Source of the DNA: Sphingomonas elodea ATCC 31461
Lineage (GTDB): Bacteria > Pseudomonadota > Alphaproteobacteria > Sphingomonadales > Sphingomonadaceae
Assembly (NCBI RefSeq): GCF_000226955.1
Contig: NZ_AGFU01000004.1
Coordinates: forward strand, 1-53,907
Direction of reading: 5' to 3'
DNA: 53,907 bases
In this document: one piece after another, positions 17,242 through 26,293 of the stretch
Layout: every line of letters begins with the position of its first letter
How positions within the stretch are numbered: position 1 is the first letter of the stretch
Made by a program: the position numbers and the translations under genes
Notes under the pieces: model-generated
Told to the model about the DNA's origin: nothing
The model's input: only the letters and a program-made list of their open reading frames with translations
Databases searched by the model: none

Positions 17242-17750
17242 TGAAAATCCACAACAGGGCACGCGGCGCCGAGCAGCGCCGACAGGATTGGTGCGTGTTG
17301 TTGTCCGGCGGGTAGGCGGCCGGAATAGCCACCCGGAATTTCACCGGGTCCTTGCGAATGTGTGGCGCAGAGATGCTTGGCAGGATCGACGCAACATGCT
17401 TGCGCCACGAGGACTCCTGCGACGGCGGCGCGGGGGCAAGTCTCTGGGAATCCATGCAAGTGATCGACGAAGCCCGCGATCAACGTCGCGAGGGCTTCGG
17501 GTGCTTCCAGCGGGGACAGATGCCCCGTATCCGGCAGAATGCGGACCGTCGCGTGCGGGATGCGCGGCAGCAACTCGGCCTCCAGCCTTGCGGGTGTGTC
17601 GATGCGATCAAGCGCACCGCTGATGACCAGGGTCGGCACGTCGATCCGGTGTACCAACGCCGTGATGTCTTCCAGGCTCGTCGGGCCAGGCCAAGCCTTC
17701 TTCGCCTGCGGCGCACCGCGTGCGCCTCCTTCAGCGGACCACCCGCAGCC
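17238..17750 (-). pseudogene. alpha/beta hydrolase, C-terminal fragment with abnormal tail
   Basis: The segment [22 protein letters not shown] and [21 protein letters not shown] is the end of an alpha/beta hydrolase. It has the acid residue in GALDRIDTP and the catalytic His in DTGHLSPLE. The nucleophile elbow and N-terminal half are absent; upstream of about 17700 homology fades. After FVDHLHG the frame continues through 70 residues that look unlike the family, probably readthrough of a joined segment. I cannot name the original substrate. Confidence 0.65.
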
Positions 17751-17764
17751 TGGCGCTGACGTAG

Positions 17765-17974
17765 GCCGGGCGCGCCTATTACGATCGCAGCAGGCGGATA
17801 CTGGACGTGTACGAAGATGCGCGGCGCGAGGCCACCGGCGCGGGGGAGGCGGTCCGCGGCATGCTCCGTGTCGCTACGCCGGTCACCTTCGGCGAGATGC
17901 ACCTGAGCGGGGCCGTCGGACGCTATATCGCCCGCCATCCGTAAGTGCGCCTTCTGATTGACGCCGACGCATAA
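17765..17974 (+). pseudogene. LysR-family regulator fragment with in-frame stop
   Basis: Read in frame from 17765, the stretch gives AYYDRSRRILDVYEDARREA and then GMLRVATPVTFGEMHLSGAV, the linker helix and start of the effector domain of CrgA/PecT-type LysR regulators. TAA at 17942-17944 interrupts ARHP / VRLLIDADA, where intact proteins have one sense residue (a GAA-to-TAA change would fit). It stops fully at 17972. The DNA-binding domain is missing. Confidence 0.7.
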
Positions 17975-18004
17975 GAAAGGGCCGGGATCGCTCCCGGCCC
18001 TTTC
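17975..18004. terminator. strong bidirectional hairpin
   Basis: GAAAGGGCCGGGA (17975-17987) pairs perfectly with TCCCGGCCCTTTC (17992-18004) around a TCGC loop, giving a 13-bp stem. It lies 30 nt past the stop of the TonB receptor on the minus strand and directly after the LysR fragment on the plus strand. The stem's own A/T ends supply short T-runs both ways. Confidence 0.85.
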
Positions 18005-18033
18005 CTTGTTGGGCGGATACCCCGGGAAGGGGA

Positions 18034-20523
18034 TCAGAAGAAGACGCGCGCCGATGCAGAGACGGTGCGCCCGTAGAGTGGCCGGCTCATCACCACGCCC
18101 GATGCCGGCAGCGATCCTTCCGAAATGGCGGTGATTGCCCGCGTGTTCAGCAGATTGCTGGCATTCATCGAGAGCTCGAACTTGTCCGCCGGGCGGACCT
18201 GCGCGAACAGGCCGACAGTGGTGTAGCCCGGCATCCGCAGCTGGTTCACATCTTGCGTGAAGCTGGCGGTGGTGCCGATAAAGGCCGCGCCGATCGTGAA
18301 GCGATCGGTGTCGTATTGCGGCGTCAGGCCGTAGATCAGCTTGGGCTGGTTGCGCGGGGTGTTACCCACCAGCGCCGGATTCTCCGCGCGGCGGATTTCG
18401 GCTTCGGTATAGGTGGCGTGTGCCATCACGCTAAACGGCCCACGCCGGAAGCCGCCTTCGAATTCCAGGCCATAGGCCTTGTAGGCGCGCGTCACCGCAC
18501 TCAGTTCCAGCAGGCCGGTCGCAGGATTGGTTGCGATCTGTGAGTTGGTGTCGTCGGTCAGCGCGTGGAAGCCGGTGAGGTTCAGCACGAGACCGTTGTT
18601 GCGGTACTTAAGACCGATTTCCGCCTGGCGCACGCTGTCGTCGCCAGCCGCCGGATTGACCAGCGCGCCGGTGACGGTGCTCACCGCGGGCGTGAACAGG
18701 ATCTTGTCCGCCCCCGCGCGGCCGCCCAGGCTGTAGCGCGCGAAGATGGCGAAGGATTCCGCCATGCGATAGTTCACGCTCGCCGAATAGGACAGGTAAT
18801 CATGGTGGTAGTTGACCGGATAGGTCGCGCCCATCGTCGGCGCCGCCACCAGCCGTTCGGGTGCCGAAATCGTGCCGTCGGCGTTGATGTCGAACGTGCG
18901 CACGCCGCTGTCGTTCATGATGTTGCCGCGCGCGCGGCTATTGTCCCAGCGCACCGAGGCGCCTACCGCGATCTTGCCCTTGGCGAAGTTGACCGATGCG
19001 AAGGGTGCGGTCGTCTGATAGGTTAGGTTGGTGTATTTGGAATTGCCCGGCGTGCCCGGACCGCCATAGTTGCGATAGCCGTCCTGGGTGACGAGCGCCC
19101 CGGCGTTGTTGCGCAGGTTCAGCGCAACCGACTGGCCGTCGCCCACTGCATCCTGGAAGAAGGTGGCGAAGCCGATTTCCGAATCATATTGCTGGCTGGA
19201 GCGATAGAGCCCGGCCGTGGTGGTAAGGCTGCCGCCGCCGACCGCCCATACGCGGCTGATGCGCAGATCGTTGGTCATGTTGCTCACGTCCGGCGCGTAC
19301 ATGTCCGAGAAGAAGGACAGGACGGCCAGGCCGTTGCCGCCCGTGGCGTTGAAGGCCTGGCCCGCGCGCGGCCCGGCGGCATAGCTGAACGCGGCGCCTG
19401 CGCCGCCGAAGCGGGTGGCGAACTGCGCCGCCGGCGCTGCCGAGGATACCACCATCGTGGTGTTGGCGACCGACTGGTGCGCGTAGCGGAAGCGCTCGGT
19501 GATCGTCCATTCGCCCAGGCTGAACTGGCCTTCGAAGCCGATCGCCTTCGCCTTCGCGTCCACGCCATCGCTCAGCGCGCGGCGACGCACCGCACCGGTC
19601 GCGCGCAGCGTTGCGGAGAGCGGCAGGTTGGGCGACAGCAGCGAATTGGTGCGGCTGCTCAGGCCCTGCGGATCGGCATAGGAAGGATCGTCGTTGGTGC
19701 CGGTGACGAGCATCGGCATGCCGACATAGGCCGGCGTGGTATCGTCGAGCAGCTTGCCATAGACGCGGATATAGCCGCCATCGAACTGCCTGGTGACGTT
19801 CAGCTTCACCTGGCCGCCCCGGAACGCGTTCATGCCGCTGTCGCGCGGCCCTTCGCCTTCGCGATAGAAGCCGCCGATGTGAAAGCGCCAGCCGCCGCCC
19901 AGCTGGCCGCCATAATCGAAATCGGTGCGATAGCTTTCAAAGTCGACGCCGACCGTCGCCATCACCGATCCGCCCTGCACCTCGCCGGTCTTGGAAATCA
20001 GGTTGATGACGCCGCCCGGCGCGTTCGAGGCGAAAGTGGAGGCCGATCCGCCGCGGATTGATTCCACCTGCCCGACATTGAAGTCGGCACGGATGAAGAG
20101 ATCGGGCGTCAGGCGCATCAAGTCGCCGAACTCCATCACTGGCAGGCCGTCCTCCTGCAGCTGGATATACTTGCTGGCGCCGTTGACCATCGGCAGGCCG
20201 CGCACGGTGTAATTGTTCTGCGATTCGCCGGCGGATGCTTCCACGCGGACGCCAGGGATATAGCGGAACAGTTCGGCCAACGAACGCGGCGCAAGGCGCA
20301 CGATGTCGTTTTCCTTGATCGAACTGGTCGAGGTGGGGCTGTTCAACCGATCGCGGCCCCGCGCCACGCCGGTTGTGACGATATCGCCATCATCGACGGT
20401 GCGGCTGGCTTCCCACGCGGTCGGCGGCGGCGCATCCTGCGCAGCAGCCGGCGCCGCGATCATGCAGAAAGCACCAGCTGCGGCCGATATGCTCGCTAAA
20501 AACCTGTTGTCATGATCATTCAT
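18034..20523 (-). CDS. TonB-dependent outer-membrane receptor
   Basis: The 829-residue protein has a signal peptide ending APAAAQ and a TonB-box-like stretch DIVTTGVA near residue 48. The plug domain includes SLAELFRYIPGVRVEASAGE and FNVGQVESIRGGSASTFASN, followed by a beta-barrel ending with the aromatic residue needed for BAM insertion (SARVFF). It imports a bulky ligand using TonB/ExbBD energy. It lies 276 nt downstream of the rhamnosidase gene on the same strand but has its own leader with a striking inverted repeat, so it is probably a separately controlled part of the same uptake system. Ligand not determinable; a glycoside or siderophore is possible. Confidence 0.93.
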   Translation of the reverse strand: MNDHDNRFLASISAAAGAFCMIAAPAAAQDAPPPTAWEASRTVDDGDIVTTGVARGRDRLNSPTSTSSIKENDIVRLAPRSLAELFRYIPGVRVEASAGESQNNYTVRGLPMVNGASKYIQLQEDGLPVMEFGDLMRLTPDLFIRADFNVGQVESIRGGSASTFASNAPGGVINLISKTGEVQGGSVMATVGVDFESYRTDFDYGGQLGGGWRFHIGGFYREGEGPRDSGMNAFRGGQVKLNVTRQFDGGYIRVYGKLLDDTTPAYVGMPMLVTGTNDDPSYADPQGLSSRTNSLLSPNLPLSATLRATGAVRRRALSDGVDAKAKAIGFEGQFSLGEWTITERFRYAHQSVANTTMVVSSAAPAAQFATRFGGAGAAFSYAAGPRAGQAFNATGGNGLAVLSFFSDMYAPDVSNMTNDLRISRVWAVGGGSLTTTAGLYRSSQQYDSEIGFATFFQDAVGDGQSVALNLRNNAGALVTQDGYRNYGGPGTPGNSKYTNLTYQTTAPFASVNFAKGKIAVGASVRWDNSRARGNIMNDSGVRTFDINADGTISAPERLVAAPTMGATYPVNYHHDYLSYSASVNYRMAESFAIFARYSLGGRAGADKILFTPAVSTVTGALVNPAAGDDSVRQAEIGLKYRNNGLVLNLTGFHALTDDTNSQIATNPATGLLELSAVTRAYKAYGLEFEGGFRRGPFSVMAHATYTEAEIRRAENPALVGNTPRNQPKLIYGLTPQYDTDRFTIGAAFIGTTASFTQDVNQLRMPGYTTVGLFAQVRPADKFELSMNASNLLNTRAITAISEGSLPASGVVMSRPLYGRTVSASARVFF

Positions 20524-20570
20524 GTTTCGGTTCCGTATAATCCCTTAACAGTAACTTTTTACCGAAACAT
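20522..20570 (-). promoter_or_regulatory. perfect 10-bp inverted repeat spanning the receptor's start codon
   Basis: ATGTTTCGGT (20522-20531) and ACCGAAACAT (20561-20570) are perfect inverted copies separated by 29 bp. On the receptor's coding strand the second arm is ACCGAAACAT, and its last two bases are part of the ATG at 20523-20521. The pair could be two half-sites for a looping or dimeric regulator, or an mRNA stem that closes over the start codon. The remainder of the spacer to 20799 shows no gene. Confidence 0.6.
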
Positions 20571-20799
20571 TCTTGAAGATTGGTTATTTCACTGAATACG
20601 CAGCCAGTATGTGCCTTGTTATTCAGATCGCAATGATTGCATGCACTTGTGGGGTGACGTTGTCGAATGCGCAGCGAACCCTTGCCTTTTGGAGGTCAGG
20701 GGTGTCGCCCGAGAAATATTATGTAACGATAATCGCGGTCGGAAAGACCTGAAGTCGGTGCGCGACCAGGCAGCGGCGGCGATGGGCATTGGGCCGAGG
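20571..20799. other. intergenic spacer between receptor and rhamnosidase genes
   Basis: No coding region or clear terminator was recognised. The first ~60 bases, nearest the receptor, are AT-richer than the surroundings and probably include its promoter. Confidence 0.4.
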
Positions 20800-23700
20800 T
20801 CATCGCCGCTCCTTCAGGAGTTGGACGGGCCCGATCAGACCCGCCGGGCGGAGCGGCGCATCGGCGCGATACGTGGGCGCGGCGACCCAGGCGATCCTCA
20901 TCGCGCCGGGCTGGGCATCGCCGATCAGCCGGTTGACCCACAGATTCGCCACCGTGACGGTGAGCGTGTTCGTTCCCTTCGCGACAAGCTTGCCGATCTC
21001 CAGCCGGTTCGGCGCTTGCCAAACGGTTCCGGCGTCGCGGCCGTTCACCTGCACCGAGGCGACGTCGCCCACTTGCCCGAGATCGAGCCACAAGGGCTGA
21101 CCTGGGCGCCACCCGGCCGGGGGCGCGAAGCTGCGGGAATAGGTCGCCTCGCCAGAGAAGTGCCGGATTTCCGGGGCGGCGTTGCGATCAAGCGGCGCCA
21201 GAGCGGCAAGCCTCGTGGCGGCGGGCGCGCCGCGACCGGACTGAAGGCGGATGGACCAAGGGCCATCGAGCGTGGCAGCAGGTACGAGCGCCGGTGCAAC
21301 GATCGTGCGCGCGAGCGCGGTGGCTGGGGGTCGGAAGACGACCAGCGCGGAGCGTTCGCCCGCGAGCGTCAGCGGCACCAGCGTCGCGCCCCGCTCGATC
21401 CGGTAGCTAAGCGGCTCGCTCGTGCCGGTATCGGCGTGCCACTGCTCCGGCACGAGACCCTGAACCCGGAACCTAGCGGTGATCGTTCGCGCGCTGGTGC
21501 TGCGATTGACCACGAAATAGACGTGCCCGCCGTCCCTCAGTGCGCGGTGCTGGAACAGCATCGATGCATCGCCGCCGCCGAAATCCGGCGCGATCTGCAG
21601 CGTCCCGAGGGCGGCGTTGAGGTCGCGCGTCGCGAGCACCCGGCCGGCGCCGACGTTCGTCTCGGCGCCGCCGGGCCACAGCCGCGCGACCAGCGCGCGA
21701 AATGCCGCCGGATCGTCGGCCAGCGAGGGCGAGGCGACCGGCGCCATGCCCACGATCGTCGCACCCGATTCCGCCAGCGCGGCGATACGGCGCAGCGTCG
21801 GCAGCGTCATCCGCGCCGCGGTGCCGCCGAGATAGAGCAGCCGATAGCGGGCGCCGCCCTTTGATCGCAGCACGCCGCCGTCCATCGACAGCGCGTCCGC
21901 CAGCGCGCCGGCATCGACGAAGTCGAACCCGTGCGTCACCGGCATCAGCGTGAGCCGGCCATCGGCATAGAGCTGGGTCAGCGGCGCTTCCTCGCCGAAG
22001 AAATAGGCGATGTCGGCGACGTGGGTACCCTGCTGGAGCATGTATCCGGTTCGCGCGAGATAGGTGATCCAGGGCCGCGCCAGTCGCGCCCAGCTTTCGT
22101 GGCGGTTGAAATATTGGCCGAAGACCGCGAGGCTGAGGCCGGGCTGCTTGTTCTCGTCGGGCGAATGTACCGAGGTGTGGATCACCGGCCGGTTGATCCC
22201 CAGCGCAAAGGCGAGGTCGGCGACCGGCCGCAGATCGTTCGGCGCGAACGCCCAGGGCGCGAAGGCCGAGGTAAACATTTCGGCGGCGGCATATTGCCGG
22301 CCATAGACATGCGCGACCGACGCCGCACCGAGATCGTCGCCCACCATGGTCGGGCGCGGCCGGCCGCCATGGCCGAACGCCCACATTGCCGCCATCGGCA
22401 CGTCGGCATGCACGCGCATCGCCATGTCGTTGCCCAGCTGCGGCCGCTGGTCTTCGAGCGCCTCGCCATAGACGCGCAGGCCGCGATCGTGCGCGATCTT
22501 CGCCAGCGTTCCGTAGTGCGCGTCGGCGAGCAGTTCGGCCAGCGTCTGGCGATAGTCGAACAGGAAGGCGTCGCTGGCTGGGCGCGAGCCGATCACGATG
22601 CCGCTCAGTACCGGCAGCCAGGGGGTCGCGTCATAGCCGCGCCGGGCCTTGAACTCGGCCAGCATCGCGGGCGTCCAATTGGCGTCGCCTGCCTCGATGC
22701 TGTCGGTCACCAGCGCGTCCAGTTTATCGGTGCCGCCCATCGCCCCGGCATAGGTGTCCAGATACTGGTCGAAATAGCGGCGCACCGCGCCCGGATCATA
22801 TTTGTCGACCTCCAGCCCGGTCGCGTCCGGCGCTGCGGGATGGTTCGTCGTGCCGAGCAGCGACCAGCCGAAGCGCAGGACCCGCCAGCGGCCCGGCGGC
22901 GGCGTCCAGTCGAGCGTGCCGTCTGCGCGTAATTTCGCGCTGAGGTCGATCACCGCACCGGGCGCAGGGGGGGCGATCGCGGGCAGCACTTTGTCGAGCG
23001 CATAATAATCGGGAACGGTGGTGAAGCCGGCCTTGGCCTCGAACCGATCGACGCGCGGTGCAGCAGATAGCGCGAAGGTCGCCAGCTGGATCTGCCCGGC
23101 CGGACCAGCCCCGAAAATGTTGACCATCTCCGCGCCAGGTGCTGGCGGCTCCATCGCCGGCGGGGTGGTGGGTACGAAGGCAGGCAGTCGCAGGCGAAAG
23201 CGGCGCGCGGTCACCGGCGCGAAGACGACGGTGGTGGGCACGTTCGCCATCGGCAGCGTTGCCACGGCCTGCCACCCGCTTTCGGTTTCCGCCTCCAGGG
23301 TCGGCAGATACGGTGCGGCACCGAAAGGCGGAACGCCGCCTGGCAGGAACAGGGTCGCGGTCTGCACCGTGCGCGGCTGGGGGTAGGCAAACGTCACCGC
23401 TACCGCATCGCTCTTGCCGTCGAACGGCAGCGTGAGCGCGGTGTCCTCGCGGCCATCCACCAGCGCGTGCGCATCCAGCGCCTTGCCGTCGGCTGCGGTC
23501 GCGACCGGCAGACCGGCATCGTCGCCCACCGGCTCGGGCACGGCGAGCACGGCAATCGTCCCACTGGCGGAGGGCGGCGGTGGCGGCACTGCACCGGTGG
23601 TCGCGGCGAGCGGATCGTGGAACGCCGCAGTGCCGAACGGGCCGGTGGCGGTGGGCGGCGCGGCGAGCGCCCCGGTGAAGCGCTGCCCGTCCTCGACCAG

Positions 23701-24123
23701 CGTGCTGCTCCACACCAGCTTCTTCATGCCGTCCTGCGGCGGCACCCATGGCCCGCCGGATTCGCTCCAGCCGGGCGATCCGGCGATGGCGAACTCCAGC
23801 CGGTGCGCATGGGCGATCTGCACTGCATGGGCAAAGGCCTGCTTCCATTCGGGCGACATATAGGCGAGAGGCTTGGCGACGATCTGCGGCGTGCCGAGCG
23901 AGGCATCGAAATTCTGCACGCCGCCCAGCCCGATCTCGGCCATCCAGGCGAGATCCTTGTCGATGCCCGCCTCGGTCACATTGCCGTTGAGCCAGTGCCA
24001 CCAGGTGCGTGGGCGCGCCTCCTGCGGCGGATCGCGGAAGCCGGCCGCCAGCGGATCGGCCTCCTGGCCCAGCGCCTGGAGCGGCGCGAGCAGGGCGACG
24101 GTCGCGAGCAGCCAGGCTTTCAC
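20800..24123 (-). CDS. GH106 alpha-L-rhamnosidase
   Basis: This 1107-residue secreted glycosidase has a signal peptide (MKAWLLATVALLAPLQALGQ) and the GH106 opening PPQEARPRTWWHWLNGNVT, then EIGLGGVQNFD. A long catalytic barrel contains VYGEALEDQRPQLGNDM and FGQYFNRHESWA, with a C-terminal beta-sandwich (LDLGQVGDVASVQVNGRDAG, WVNRLIGD). The size matches the founding family member, RhaM of Sphingomonas paucimobilis. It releases terminal alpha-L-rhamnose from glycosides such as flavonoid rutinosides or neohesperidosides, in the periplasm. The start is GTG at 24123, whose G-T-G-A overlaps the GH1 stop, so it is translationally coupled. It is the last gene of the nine-gene operon; no rhamnose catabolic genes are in the window. 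Confidence 0.92.
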   Translation of the reverse strand: MKAWLLATVALLAPLQALGQEADPLAAGFRDPPQEARPRTWWHWLNGNVTEAGIDKDLAWMAEIGLGGVQNFDASLGTPQIVAKPLAYMSPEWKQAFAHAVQIAHAHRLEFAIAGSPGWSESGGPWVPPQDGMKKLVWSSTLVEDGQRFTGALAAPPTATGPFGTAAFHDPLAATTGAVPPPPPSASGTIAVLAVPEPVGDDAGLPVATAADGKALDAHALVDGREDTALTLPFDGKSDAVAVTFAYPQPRTVQTATLFLPGGVPPFGAAPYLPTLEAETESGWQAVATLPMANVPTTVVFAPVTARRFRLRLPAFVPTTPPAMEPPAPGAEMVNIFGAGPAGQIQLATFALSAAPRVDRFEAKAGFTTVPDYYALDKVLPAIAPPAPGAVIDLSAKLRADGTLDWTPPPGRWRVLRFGWSLLGTTNHPAAPDATGLEVDKYDPGAVRRYFDQYLDTYAGAMGGTDKLDALVTDSIEAGDANWTPAMLAEFKARRGYDATPWLPVLSGIVIGSRPASDAFLFDYRQTLAELLADAHYGTLAKIAHDRGLRVYGEALEDQRPQLGNDMAMRVHADVPMAAMWAFGHGGRPRPTMVGDDLGAASVAHVYGRQYAAAEMFTSAFAPWAFAPNDLRPVADLAFALGINRPVIHTSVHSPDENKQPGLSLAVFGQYFNRHESWARLARPWITYLARTGYMLQQGTHVADIAYFFGEEAPLTQLYADGRLTLMPVTHGFDFVDAGALADALSMDGGVLRSKGGARYRLLYLGGTAARMTLPTLRRIAALAESGATIVGMAPVASPSLADDPAAFRALVARLWPGGAETNVGAGRVLATRDLNAALGTLQIAPDFGGGDASMLFQHRALRDGGHVYFVVNRSTSARTITARFRVQGLVPEQWHADTGTSEPLSYRIERGATLVPLTLAGERSALVVFRPPATALARTIVAPALVPAATLDGPWSIRLQSGRGAPAATRLAALAPLDRNAAPEIRHFSGEATYSRSFAPPAGWRPGQPLWLDLGQVGDVASVQVNGRDAGTVWQAPNRLEIGKLVAKGTNTLTVTVANLWVNRLIGDAQPGAMRIAWVAAPTYRADAPLRPAGLIGPVQLLKERR

Positions 24124-25427
24124 AGCCCGTTGGCCCGGGCGATCGCACCCAGCACGCCGGCGCTTGGCTTCGCGGTGCGGGCAAAGGTCGTGCGATCGAC
24201 GGCGAACAGCCCGAGATGGGACTTGTAGCCGGCGACCCATTCGTAATTGTCGAGCAGCGACCAATGGACATAGCCGAGCACCGGCAACCCTTCCACCATC
24301 GCCTTGTGGAGTTCGACCAAGGCGCCGGGGATCAGCTTGGCCCGGATCCTGTCGTCGGAGGTTGCGACGCCGTGTTCGCTCACCAGCACCGGTACGCGTG
24401 CGACCGCATGGGCATAGCGGCAGGCATTGGCCAGCGACGGCCCATAGACTTCGCCGCCATTGTCGTTGCGCACCGCGCCGGCGGGCGGCGGCAGGCGACC
24501 TTCCGGCCCCCAGCGCACCTTCTCGTAATTCTGCACGCCGATGAAATCGTCGTCGCGTGCCGCTTCGAGCCACGTGCCGTAAAGCTGCTGACGCATCCGG
24601 TCGCGCATGGCGGGCGCGCCGACCGCCTCGTCGTCGAACATCGCCAGCGTCAGCCCGACCGGGAGATCGGGGCGCGCCGCCTTGATCGCTGCCTTGCCTG
24701 CCTTGTGCGCGGCGAGCAGCGCGGCGGTGAGCCGGGGAACGTCGGCCTGCTTGGCGGTGTTCGCCACCGCTAGTTCCGGCACGCCGAGCGCCTTGGCCGC
24801 GCCGTCCAGCGTCAGGGCGATGATCGTCTGCGCCTGGGGTGGCAGCACGACCTGGAGCATCGGCACGATGTTCGGCTCGTTCAGCGTCATCGCGGTGTGG
24901 ATGCCCGCGCCCAGATGGCGCGTCGCGCGATCACAGAAACGGGCGAACAACTGCGGCGCTTCCGGGTTGAGCCAGCCGCCGCGCGCGGCGAACCAGCGCG
25001 GCGCTGCATAGTGGCAGTAGGTGACCAGCGGGGCGAGCCCGCGGGCCCGGCAGCCGTCGACAATCGCCTTGTAATGGTTGAGCATCGCGATCGAGAACTG
25101 GCCCGGCTCGGGCTCGATGCGCGCCCATTCCAGGCTGAACCGATAGCAGTTCAGCCCGAGGGACTTCACCAGATCAAGGTCGATCGGCCAGAGTTCCAGG
25201 CTGTTGCAGGCATCGCCCGAGGGTTCCGAGAAGACCGAGGGCTTGACCTGTTCGAGCAGCCAGATGTCGCTGTTGAGGTTGTTGCCCTCGATCTGGTGCC
25301 CCGCCGTCGCGGCGCCCCACAGAAAGCCCTTCGGAAAGGTGACGCGGGGTGGGGCGGCCCGTACGGCATGTGGCAGCAGGACACCGGCTGCGGCGGCTGC
25401 GGCGAAGGAGCGACGGTCGAGGTTCAA
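24120..25427 (-). CDS. GH1 family beta-glycosidase, Tat-exported
   Basis: The 435-residue protein starts MNLDRRSFAAAAAAGVLLP, a twin-arginine signal, then FPKGFLWGAATAGHQIEGNN, the standard GH1 opening. The acid/base Glu is in TLNEPN and the nucleophile Glu in VLVSEHG, where His replaces the usual Asn of TENG. LGYVHWSLLDNYEWVAGY is the conserved aglycone-side loop. The expected activity is beta-glucosidase in the periplasm, well placed to remove the glucose left after rhamnose is cut. Start: TTG at 25427, preceded by GGAG; TTGA overlaps the esterase stop, and the gene's own TGA overlaps the GH106 GTG. Confidence 0.92.
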   Translation of the reverse strand: MNLDRRSFAAAAAAGVLLPHAVRAAPPRVTFPKGFLWGAATAGHQIEGNNLNSDIWLLEQVKPSVFSEPSGDACNSLELWPIDLDLVKSLGLNCYRFSLEWARIEPEPGQFSIAMLNHYKAIVDGCRARGLAPLVTYCHYAAPRWFAARGGWLNPEAPQLFARFCDRATRHLGAGIHTAMTLNEPNIVPMLQVVLPPQAQTIIALTLDGAAKALGVPELAVANTAKQADVPRLTAALLAAHKAGKAAIKAARPDLPVGLTLAMFDDEAVGAPAMRDRMRQQLYGTWLEAARDDDFIGVQNYEKVRWGPEGRLPPPAGAVRNDNGGEVYGPSLANACRYAHAVARVPVLVSEHGVATSDDRIRAKLIPGALVELHKAMVEGLPVLGYVHWSLLDNYEWVAGYKSHLGLFAVDRTTFARTAKPSAGVLGAIARANGL

Positions 25428-26278
25428 GGGAGATCTCCGATAAAGGCCAGCACCGCGTCGGACAGCCGCCTGTCTGCGGTGCCGAGATGATAGGCGAGAC
25501 TGAAATGATTGTGTCCGCTGCCGTAGAAGAAGGGCGATGCCTTGCCGTGCGCGTCGAGACGGGCGGCGAGCAGGCCGATCGCTTCCTGCTGGAAGCGGGC
25601 GGGTTCGTGCTCGGCGCAGGCGAGGAGCAGCGGGGTCTCGGTGGCGATCATCGCCTCGCGCGGCCGGCGCGTGGGATAGAGCGCTGGTTCGCCGTAGTAG
25701 AGCGTGTCCCGTTCCTCGAGGGCGGCGAAGCCATACAGCCCGGAAAGCAGCACCGCCCCGGCGATACCGGGCGATGCCGCACGCAGCCGCAAATGGGTCG
25801 CCACATGGGTCGCCCCCGCCGAGGTGCCGAACGCGACGATCCGCGCGGGATCGCCACCATGGTCGCCGACATGCACGCGCAGCCAGTCGATCGCATGGCC
25901 GACATCCTCGCCGCCCGCGGGCCAGCCATGATCGGGGGCGAGGCGATAGTTCATCACCGCGCCGATCATCCCGTGCCGCGCCGCCCAGCGGCCGGCATGG
26001 GCATTGTACGGATGATCGGGTGACGCCTTCTCGCCGCGCAGGAAGCCGCCGCCATGCACCCAAAGGATCACCGGCGCAGGCCCGCTCCCCTTGGGTAGAT
26101 ACAGGTCCAGCCGCTGGCGCGGATCGTCGCCATAAGCGAGGTCTGCCCTGTCGAACGGTTGTGCTGCGGCGTGTCGCTCCTGTTCCTCGCGGTACAGGGC
26201 GTACACCGCTGCCAGCGTGTCCGGGCCGAGCGCCCGGCCCATGGCGGCGATGGCGCGGCGTTCTTCCTCCGGTTGCAT
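25424..26278 (-). CDS. alpha/beta-hydrolase carboxylesterase (HSL-type)
   Basis: This 284-residue enzyme carries the oxyanion-hole motif WVHGGGFLRG, the nucleophile elbow FGTSAGATH, and a catalytic His in SGHNHFS near the C terminus. No signal peptide is visible, so it acts in the cytoplasm. The family hydrolyses short acyl or aryl esters. Between a TonB receptor and two glycosidases it may remove acyl groups (acetyl, malonyl, hydroxycinnamoyl) from imported glycosides, or open a lactone made during aromatic breakdown. It starts 15 nt after the receptor's stop and overlaps the GH1 start by TTGA. Substrate is inferred from context only. Confidence 0.85.
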   Translation of the reverse strand: MQPEEERRAIAAMGRALGPDTLAAVYALYREEQERHAAAQPFDRADLAYGDDPRQRLDLYLPKGSGPAPVILWVHGGGFLRGEKASPDHPYNAHAGRWAARHGMIGAVMNYRLAPDHGWPAGGEDVGHAIDWLRVHVGDHGGDPARIVAFGTSAGATHVATHLRLRAASPGIAGAVLLSGLYGFAALEERDTLYYGEPALYPTRRPREAMIATETPLLLACAEHEPARFQQEAIGLLAARLDAHGKASPFFYGSGHNHFSLAYHLGTADRRLSDAVLAFIGDLP

Positions 26279-26293
26279 CGCGCTTCCTCCCCC

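Noticed and set aside
20800-24573. Longer GH106 start at 24573
   Set aside because: The upstream part overlaps the GH1 gene in another frame; GTG 24123 gives a signal peptide and a stop-start overlap.
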